A DNA stretch of 64,000 bases from Ophioderma brevispina (Eukaryota > Echinodermata > Ophiuroidea > Amphilepidida > Ophiodermatidae). The notes beneath the pieces are model-generated. The model did not search any database. It saw only the letters and a list, made by a program, of their open reading frames with translations, and was not told the DNA's origin. The position numbers and the translations under genes are program-made. Below, piece by piece: positions 56,734 through 64,000 of this stretch; the stretch's first letter is position 1, and each line of letters begins with the position of its first letter. The stretch lies in assembly GCA_023653785.1 (NCBI GenBank), contig JAMKCH010051435.1:1-64000 (forward strand), written 5' to 3'.

Positions 56734-58595
56734 AATGAAAACTACACTTGTCTGTCTGCTGTTTTTTTTAATTAGAAAAATCCATTGTCAACTAAAATAT
56801 AATTGTTAAATAATCAAACATGTTACTTTGTTTTCTGCAACTCCCCTCCATAAAAACTCTCAAAATTTACACCAACTCCGCCCCCCCCCCACCAATTCTA
56901 GCCACCATATGCATATCTAAAAGCACCCCTAGAATAGCATGGTTTTGTCCAAGTGGTGAGCCACAGCCCTGGGAGGAGAACCTCAGGTCAGGTGGGTATT
57001 AGGCATTTGTTAGTTTCCATGGTTACAGTTTCTGCAAAGCTCCCATTATTGATTACTAGGCTAAAGTAGGGTACATTTAACTCGGTGAGTGCTACACACA
57101 TTTCATCAGGGAGTTACTGATTTCATGGATCTTTTTTACGTTTTAAAAAATAAAACCTATGCACAAAACATGAAATTAAAGAAACAACCTGTAGTAATAA
57201 TCTCCATATGTATTTTCATATTTTAAAACAAATTGGGTGTTGGAATTCAGCATTTTGGATTGGAAACTTTGAATTAATTTCAAGCTTAACTCACTTCAAG
57301 TGTTCATGATAATAATAATATGGTTCCCGACTGGACCGGCCAAAAGAAACTAACTTGAAATAATATTAATAGCCGAAACATGATGACAGTGTAATTAATA
57401 GTTCAGTTTTGTGCTTTATACACTTGTTGAAATAACCGCGAGGGGAGGGTAAAATTATATACCTGACCTCTGGTGTCTACTTTTGAAATGAAAAAGGCCA
57501 ACATTTTGTTCATCTATGTTTGCTGAAAGTCGGCAGTTCCGCAAATGTTTAAAACATTCGGATAGCGTAATGGCTGATCTGGGGTGCTTACATTTATTTG
57601 TGAAGTTTGCTGATGTCTGCAAAGGCAACAAAGTGTAATATTCTACTAAGCTGGTGTTTTCCCCATGTTTTTTCTTAAACCACAACTTCTACAATTGATC
57701 AGACTTGCCGACATTTTATACGCAAATTAGCCTGGTATTCTTGGGGTTGAGGACATATTTTTCTAAATGCTATCACATGCCGACCCGGCTTCCCAGACTG
57801 AACAGGTTCATTTGATCTAGAATCCTTGGTTTGGAAGCTTAATTTTTTTCCCCCCCCGATGATTTTTTTTGTTGAAGCTCAAAAATTTTCTGCGCTGTGA
57901 AATTTTTTTCTTTCTGGGACCGCGGCGGTCCTACGGATTTTAAACCCAGCAGGCCTTCATTTCTGAAAATAAGAGCTCTGTTAATAAATCTCCTTTGTTC
58001 AGGTAGGTGCTCAACAAGGGCTCAATTACATGTTATAACAAAAACATAGTAGTGGGCGTTTTGAACTGCAAATTTGTCCACAACACCTCCCCTCGGTACC
58101 AAACGCAACACAATGATATTCAAAAGATAGTAAAAATAATTTTGTAAAAATGAATGTTTTGGTCTTTGGTGACAGGGGTGTTTTTTGTGGTTAAAAAAAT
58201 TATGTTCTTGAGCCAAAACTGAAGAAAATCAAGATTATAATTTCTTAGTAAAACAATTTTAAATCATGATGCAATACTACTATCAATCTCTGACTTTATA
58301 TGATAGATTTCTGTTTTATACAATATCTAAAAATGGTCTAGATTTTAGCCCTAAAATCACTTTTTCCCTACAAAACATCTTTTTTACCACATTCCACGCA
58401 CAGAACGAGTAATTACCTGAACCTTTTGCAATGTATAAAAACCTTATATCAATAACAAAAAGGATACCGTACCATAAAAAATTGTTAATATTTTTACTTT
58501 AAACAAATTGAAAAAAAAATAATTTGCTTAATTTGCAAAGCCCACATACCTTTTTCGGCCTAGGAAATCATCCCTGCCACCAATTGTTTCCACCA
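56734..58595. repeat. 1.95-kb tandem duplication, unit 2
   Basis: All landmarks of 54761-56733 recur in the same order and orientation. Differences are dominated by short indels, here mostly deletions relative to unit 1. It ends 'ttcggcctaggaaatcatccctgccaccaat' and then runs into 'tgtttccaccacaacc', a block shared with 50560-50590 (inverted). Confidence 0.85.
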
Positions 58596-58890
58596 CAACC
58601 ATCATTTTTCTTATCTCATATATTCATCCTTCAAAATAAAGATGTTGTAGTTTGTTGTCCGAGAGCGGTTTAACTCTAAAACTAGTAGCACTTTTCAAAG
58701 CGCTGCCACGTCCCGTTATAGGCCTTTCACGTCTTGAGCCTCAGCCCATTAATTCGGCCAATCACAATGGATTTTCCTACATTCTCATATAGCTTTCCCC
58801 TTTATTTTACCAGTGCCTCATAGTTTGTTATATGTTTTTGTGTAGCTTGAAAAATGTGTGCCCCAAGATTTAAAGCATTTATATTTCAAG

Positions 58891-59182
58891 CAGTGGTCGT
58901 CCGTCCGGGGGGCAGGGCAAGTTTGGCCCCCTCTGCTCGAAAAAGCGGGACGATATGGCCAAATGTGCATTTTTATCAGTCCTTTTTTTTTGCGAGGAAA
59001 TTTCAAACAAACCAATTTCATCAGGCCAAATTCTGCGGCAAAATTAAAGTAAATTTTTGTTTTTGGTCAAATTCAGATCTAATTGAAGCAAGCAAATACC
59101 GCGATTTACTAATTTTGCCCCCTCTAGAGGGACGACTTGGAATTTGCCCCCTCTGGGGTTGACTGTCTCGGTACCGCCACTG
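58891..59182. mobile_element. hAT-like MITE, CAGTGG ends
   Basis: Left CAGTGGTCGTCCGTCC and right GGTACCGCCACTG give short inverted ends. The flanking octamers ATTTCAAG (58883-58890) and TTTTCAAT (59183-59190) match at 6 of 8. Inside, 'tttggccccctct' and 'aattttgccccctctagagg' recur. No frame of substance. Confidence 0.65.
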
Positions 59183-59760
59183 TTTTCAATTTGTAACAGC
59201 TTAATACATTAGTAGCCTCACCCCTGAAATGAATTAAGCCCTAATAGCACCTATATGTTCGAGGACAGAATGATTTTCATAATAAAATGACTCCCATTTA
59301 TTCATCAGATGACAGAAATGACATTTAACATAAAACATGCTGGAGTTGATTCTAACGGCATGCAGCATCTACCCTCTTTGACCGATCTGTGACCTGTTTT
59401 AATATCAATGAGTACGAGTCTATTCATCATTCATGTAATAGACATTTTGTTGATTAAAGTTACAGCAAAGTTAGCCTACAAATTACCGGTTTATCTTTAG
59501 CCTCTTTTTAATGCCCCATCTTGTTTTGGGCATGTTATTTTTATGTGCAAAATATCTGTATTCTTTGGCCTATACTATCATTTGTGAGTAAATTGAACAA
59601 AAATTTCATGTTTTGAGATAATGTGCCTGTGCCGCTTTAAGTGTCAACTTTAGTTATAATATTCGTCTCGGGTGTCAAGGTTCAGACATATTCTGGCCCA
59701 CATATTTGGTAGGGTTCAGAAACTTCTTTCCGAAAGATTGAAGAAACTGGAAAAAAAAGT

Positions 59761-59788
59761 TTCCAGTTTCTTCTAGAAGAAACTGGAA
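59761..59788. repeat. 28-bp perfect palindrome inside copy 1
   Basis: It is centred on TTCTAGAA, with TTCCAGTTTC on the left and GAAACTGGAA on the right. It lies directly after 'gaagaaactggaaaaaaaag', so one arm copies the neighbouring 'gaagaaactggaa' and the other is its inverse. It is missing from copy 2 at 60457-60476. The pattern is that of a local template switch. Confidence 0.9.
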
Positions 59789-60062
59789 GAAATAAAGTAT
59801 TATAACCAACAAAGTAAATCACACCATATTCATCTGCTTTGCACTTCAAATCATCAAGGTTACTTTAATGACCTTATACAGACAACTTGTCCAAACCTTT
59901 TTCCAAAAATGAGTTTACAAGTTTATAGCAATTAGTATGCTTTGCAAATATCGTATTTGTTCAATTTTGTTTTGTATTGCAATAAAATTAATGTATGATT
60001 TAATTGTAACTTGTTTTCCAAATCTTTCCACGTGCACATTAAAAAAAAAAAAAAAAAAAAAA

Positions 60063-60279
60063 GAGAAGATATCAATAGCTTCCCACAATGCATTGCTTCC
60101 AATGGAGATTTTTGTACAGGTAGTCATGTGAATCGTTAGAGATGAAACATTCTTAAAATGCAAGTTTGTGATCAGTACTGTCAATTTAGTCATGTTTCAC
60201 CTCTAACGATTCACATCAGTACCTGTACAAAAATGTTCATTGGAAGCAGTGCATTGTGGGAAGCTACTGATATCTTCTC
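60063..60279. mobile_element. Foldback MITE with 87-bp arms
   Basis: The left arm 60063-60149 ('gagaagatatcaatagcttc..gaatcgttagagatgaaaca') and right arm 60193-60279 are inverted copies differing at only a few positions. The loop is 43 bp. A run of 22 A (60041-60062) abuts the left arm. The two flanks are long direct repeats, so the usual short target duplication cannot be read. Confidence 0.88.
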
Positions 60280-60717
60280 TTGGCCTATACTATCATTTGT
60301 GAGTAAATTGAACAAAAATTTCATGTTTTGAGATAATGTGCCTGTGCCGCTTTAAGTGTCAACTTTAGTTATAATATTCGTCTCGGGTGTCAAGGTTCAG
60401 ACATATTCTGGCCCACATATTTGGTAGGGTTCAGAAACTTCTTTCCGAAAGATTGAAGAAACTGGAAAAAAAAGTATTATAACCAACAAAGTAAATCACA
60501 CCATATTCATCTGCTTTGCACTTCAAATCATCAAGGTTACTTTAATGACCTTATACAGACAACTTGTCCAAACCTTTTTCCAAAAATGAGTTTACAAGTT
60601 TATAGCAATTAGTATGCTTTGCAAATATCGTATTTGTTCAATTTTGTTTTGTATTGCAATAAAATTAATGTATGATTTAATTGTAACTTGTTTTCCAAAT
60701 CTTTCCACGTGCACATT

Positions 60718-62092
60718 CTAACTATTGCAGATCAAGGCAAACAATGAAATCTGAGACTGTTTGGGCCAATTTGCTAATTTTAAAGGTCCATAGTCCGATC
60801 GCGGGACGAGTTCCCTTCAAAGTTGTACAGGAAACAAATTATTTTTTATTTATGGCCTTACACTAGGAAATACCCTAACCCCTAAGGCAAAAACTAAAAA
60901 AGAATTTGTTACATGTAGAACTTTGAAGAGGGGGTAAATATGGAACCTTTAAAATTAACAAATTGGTCCGGGGGGGGGGGGGGGAGGGAAAGAAAACAAT
61001 TTGCCCAACCTCCTCCCCCTCCCCCGGCCAAAAGAAAAATGACAGTTTTTTGCAAAAATCAGCAATTTGGGAGCAGAGATCACCAAATTTTTGGGGAAAA
61101 TAATTTTGGGCCAAAATCTCCAAAATTTTGATATCCCCCCCCCCCCCCACCACCAGAAAAAGAGGTCTGGTGCCACCACTGATTATCATTTGCACTAAAA
61201 TGGGGAATTTTTAAAATGACTTTGTTTCTTCCACTTTGACTTCACTGAAAAATTTGGGGTTTCATCTGTGGAAGAAACTGGCAAACCCTGTATTTGGTAG
61301 ATATATACAAAAATATTCACCACAATAAATTTGGTATGTCAGATTCATTTGGAATTTTCAGGATTGTTTTATTTTGTGGTAATCTGCAGAACTATAGGGG
61401 CAAATCAAATCTCTAATTATTTGTGAAAATTCTAAAATATACTTAAAAAAAGTGTTTCTAGACTAAATTGCCAATATCTCAACAAAAGTGAATTTTAACA
61501 GCATGTCATCATTGTCGCAAGGATTTCTAAAAAAAAACATTTATCTGAGAGAGATGGGACAAAAAACAGTGAAATGTCTTAAATCACACTCTTAAATACT
61601 TGTGCATCCCGAAGCATTGCTCCAAGCATCGAGTTGTCGTTGTAGCATCGATTGTATCTTTTTAGTTCGACTTTGAGCATCAAACAAAATTATACTTTTT
61701 TACACTAGCACATGTATGTAGCTAATAGCAGACTGCAGAAGCCATCATAGCAAGAAGACAGCAAATTTGGAGTCAAACATACAGCATTTTGATTGGACAT
61801 TGTCAAATGGCAATGTTCCCAAGTTGAACATTGCTAAACTCTGAGCATTGAGTGAGGCTGGACTAAAGCATCAAGTGATTGATTCATTGGTTAACGCTCT
61901 GTGCCGGAAGTATCACCAGTGTTGGCGCTATGCTTTGGGATGCACGAGTATCTAGCTTTAATGCCTATATTGCTTGACTATGATGCAGTTTCACCTCTAC
62001 ATTCAAATTTTCATAAAGACAAACATTGTTTTGTTTTTGCTCGTATCCACAAGTCATTGGTAATGGCTTTGTGGTGGTGTCAGGATTTGTTC
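60718..62092. other. Repeat and AT-rich sequence, no gene seen
   Basis: Between 60955 and 61185 lies another copy of the 'gaagaaaaatgac..tttttgcaaaaatcagcaattt' repeat with long G and C runs and a right end 'gtgccaccactg', an hAT-like terminus without a clear partner. Frames on both strands there come from the homopolymers. The remainder has no supportable exon. Confidence 0.5.
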
Positions 62093-62508
62093 AGCTAGTG
62101 TGCTGATCCGGGGCCGCGTGTATCCATGATACGGACGCTCCTAACATGACCGCTATTTGAGGCTGGGGCGGATTGGGAACAGTCAGGGGTTTACACCCTA
62201 CTCTTATTCGACACTGACTGCGATGTACATGTACAGTTGTGACTCTCTGTACACGGGACCGACGGCTTAACGTCCCCTCCGAAGGACGGGATGCTTTCAT
62301 GATCCATTTGCCCAATTCCAAGTGAACCATGGAGGAGAGCGGTATTCTGTATTTAATCAATAGCTGGTATACAGACCAAATCCAGAACCGATAGTACCCG
62401 AATAAATCCCAGCAAGCGCCACGACCCCACCGGGATTCGAACCCGGGAACCCTGATGGCAAATTTGCGCCAGAGGCAAGCACCCTAACCGCTAGGCCACG
62501 CTCTCCCA
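62093..62508 (-). mobile_element. tRNA-derived SINE, second subfamily
   Basis: The minus strand shows a well-kept head: box A 'gtggcctagcggttagg' and box B GGTTCGAATCC. The body 'ggatttattcggg', 'ccatggttcacttggaattg' and 'atcatgaaagcatcc' is shared with the SINEs at 29811 and 40662. The 3' part differs: 'ggggacgttaagccgtcgg' and 'tcccgtgtacagagagtc'. RNA polymerase III boxes look intact, so this copy may be young. The 3' limit is uncertain. Confidence 0.82.
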
Positions 62509-63540
62509 AACATGATAATATTTTCTTACTCAAAAGAATTTTTTTTTTTTTTGCATTTGCAATCCCAAATAATGTCTTTGCCAAATGCCAATGGGGTACC
62601 ACTAGCCATGCACTTGAGTCTGAGATGATCTTTTCAGAAAAGCAGTTCCTATTGCTTTGACTTGTCATGCTGGTTGCAGTCCTTTCTACAGCATTTCAGG
62701 GTGATTCTTGGCTGGTCAGCTTTATCAATTTTGTAAGTGCAACTTCTATAGCACAGAATCGCATAATGTCCAGGGTGCAACTCATGAATTTGTGTGTGAA
62801 GTTCTTATGAGCAATAATTTGAATACTGGTCTATACAAAATAATCCAAAATATGCAAAATCACGTCCATATTACACTAGATACAGATTTCATTTCAACAT
62901 AAACAATGCAGCACAGAGATTCCCCGAGATTCCAAGCAGATCCCTGTTTTCCATTAACAATGCTTCCTTCCGAACCTTTATAATAAGAGTTCAACCAGGG
63001 CATGATGAGGGGCAGACGAATAACTTGCCCTGGCCTGCTCCGAGCGCGATGCAACGCCCTTCATTGGCGAGTGCATCCAATGCAATGCCATGATGTCCAT
63101 ACTGCGCTACGGGTTCTATGCATACATGCCCGGGCATACATGTCAGATGCATGCGCATAAATTTTTCCACCATAGGACAGCAGAAGTGTAAAGCATGGGA
63201 GGAAAACACCTCACAAAGCTTTGCAATTTGCCGTTCTAAGGTGAAATTTGCCTACGCCTCACATCCTGCTCACCAATTTATTGTTAGCATGCTTTATTAA
63301 CGCGTGACGTTAATAATCATGTAAGAAGACTGAGTCAAATACAGTACTCACGCGAAAGTAGCACGAAAATCATAGACGCAAATAACACTGGCTTCTGTGC
63401 ACAAGCACTTCCTGTTTTCGTCTTGCATTGCTTACGCGTAGAAATATGTAAATCGGGGTCACAGCAATGCGGCAATGTATCACAGACCAATCGCACATGC
63501 TCCCTGACGTGACACTCTTGTTTTAAGGTGTTTGAACAAG
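62509..63540. other. Unassigned, rising CpG content
   Basis: No known protein family is seen. CpG becomes more frequent from about 63000 ('ccgagcgcgatgcaacg', 'acgcgtgacgtt', 'actcacgcgaaagtagcacg'), as is often the case ahead of a promoter, and a CRE-like TGACGT is at about 63304 and 63493. The short frames here overlap on both strands and are not convincing. Confidence 0.4.
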
Positions 63541-63545
63541 TAGGG

Positions 63546-63968
63546 CTATAAGTACATCAGCAAAACATACAGGTACAACCAGTAAATACACTCAAACATG
63601 CAATACGTAGCGCTCGCTCTTTTAATTTGCTTTGATACATTTGGCATTTTTAGGGTTTATTTTACATCTGTGGATGAATACAGCTGAATGGCATAGAAAG
63701 TGATGTGGCCGTTAACGTGTTTTGCAGTGCATGCGCGACTGCTGCTTGAGCCACATGGAAGGTGAACGTCTGTTGCCGGGAAATGAAGATACAAATAACA
63801 TTTTATGCGTGATTTTGAGAAGAGGCTGCGTTTGCTTGCATAATTCTGATATCTTGAGCTTTGAAGTACTGTGTGTCATCGTTTAATTAACTGTCAATGC
63901 TTGAAACTGTAAAAATCTTGCTGTTTTAGGTTGCAACAATTGTGGTCTGCTTGTGAAGAGGCGGGAAA
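63546..63968 (+). promoter_or_regulatory. Possible promoter and 5' leader of a downstream gene
   Basis: A TATA-like 'ctataagta' at about 63546 is followed by a stretch with CpGs, a donor-like 'gaag|gtgaac' near 63760 and an acceptor-like 'cttgctgttttag' at 63929. These could frame a non-coding first exon and intron ahead of the ATG at 63969. None of these signals is strong alone. Confidence 0.3.
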
Positions 63969-64000
63969 ATGGTTTACCAAGGACTCAGCCGTGCTGTACT
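63969..64000 (+). CDS. Possible start of an unidentified gene, cut by the window end
   Basis: An ATG in good context (gaaaATGG: A at -3, G at +4) opens MVYQGLSRAV and runs to the window edge without a stop. It follows an acceptor-like 'ctgttttag' by 39 bases and lies in CpG-richer sequence than most of the window. Only ten residues are visible, so the product cannot be named and chance is quite possible. Confidence 0.3.
   Translation, partial: MVYQGLSRAV

Larger units (their letters stand above)
59565..60717. repeat. 438-bp direct repeat enclosing a poly(A)-headed foldback
   Basis: Copy 1 (59565-60040) and copy 2 (60280-60717) appear identical except for a 38-bp insertion in copy 1 near 59760-59797; 476 minus 38 equals 438 exactly. 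Copy 1 ends 'ccacgtgcacatt' and is followed at once by 22 A and then the foldback element. Copy 2 ends at the same word and continues into unique sequence. No gene is present. Confidence 0.9.

Noticed and set aside
60875..61195. Frames with Pro- or Gly-runs on both strands
   Set aside because: They are made by G13 and C13 homopolymers in a dispersed repeat also found at 28.2 and 38.2 kb.
62400..62508. A true tRNA gene on the minus strand
   Set aside because: Box A and B are good, but no cloverleaf with paired acceptor stem is evident, and the sequence continues into a SINE body shared with two other copies.
1..64000. CRISPR array, prophage or bacterial operon
   Set aside because: No regularly spaced short repeats with unique spacers, no long unspliced genes and no ribosome-binding-site pattern; the direct repeats seen are long and few.

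Overview
The window looks like nuclear DNA of a marine invertebrate animal. It is AT-rich, its one recognisable gene is split into short exons with GT..AG introns of 1-3 kb, and it is packed with short inverted-repeat (MITE-like) elements, tRNA-derived SINEs and decayed LINE pieces. Recurrent AGGTCA-type half-site repeats and terminal motifs such as CAGTGGCGTAGC and GGGCCCGTTTCACAAAG are more usual in invertebrate deuterostomes (echinoderm or hemichordate), but the assignment below 'animal' is a guess. There are no bacterial operons, tRNA or rRNA genes, or CRISPR arrays.

The only confident gene is a plus-strand orthologue of TMEM248 (TMEM219/TMEM248 membrane-protein family). Its exons lie at about 13283-13468, 14650-14929, 15890-16034, 18827-18989 and 21147-21302, with a possible further 3' exon at 23932. 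Splice phases join perfectly. The product is about 309 residues plus a missing N-terminal start, close to the 314 residues of human TMEM248. The third identified coding exon (145 nt) is present three times, sequence-identical, at a period of 559 bp. Because 145 is not a multiple of 3, including two copies runs into a stop codon at once, so only one copy can be used per productive mRNA.

Region by region. 1-13 kb: a 2.1-kb foldback element, short hairpin elements, a G-rich minisatellite next to a roughly 400-bp array of nuclear-receptor-like half-sites, and a 620-bp tandem repeat, with no gene seen. 13-24 kb: TMEM248, with MITEs of several families and an antisense RTE-type LINE fragment in its introns. 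24-37 kb: intergenic, with SINE, hAT-type and TTAA-type MITEs and satellite-like 134-bp units. 37-54 kb: nested transposon debris, including a LINE reverse-transcriptase fragment cut by an 8-bp-TSD element and a SINE cut by a 4-bp-TSD element, a 2.1-kb tandem duplication, AT-rich sequence, and a second 2.2-kb foldback. 54.7-58.6 kb: another tandem duplication of about 1.95 kb. 58.9-60.7 kb: an hAT-like MITE, then a 438-bp direct repeat enclosing a poly(A)-headed foldback. 62-62.5 kb: a SINE. The last kilobase has more CpG and may hold the 5' end of another plus-strand gene.

The most unusual observation is architectural. Two unrelated loci (the tripled TMEM248 exon and the 59.6-60.7 kb repeat) share one layout: a near-perfect direct repeat of 415-438 bp, then a 21-22-nt poly(A) run placed exactly at the end of the upstream copy, then a short unrelated spacer, then the next copy. 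This could be an undescribed insertion or duplication mechanism or an assembly artefact; long reads would decide. Several other duplications differ mainly by 1-nt homopolymer indels, which also suggests unpolished or haplotype-duplicated assembly.
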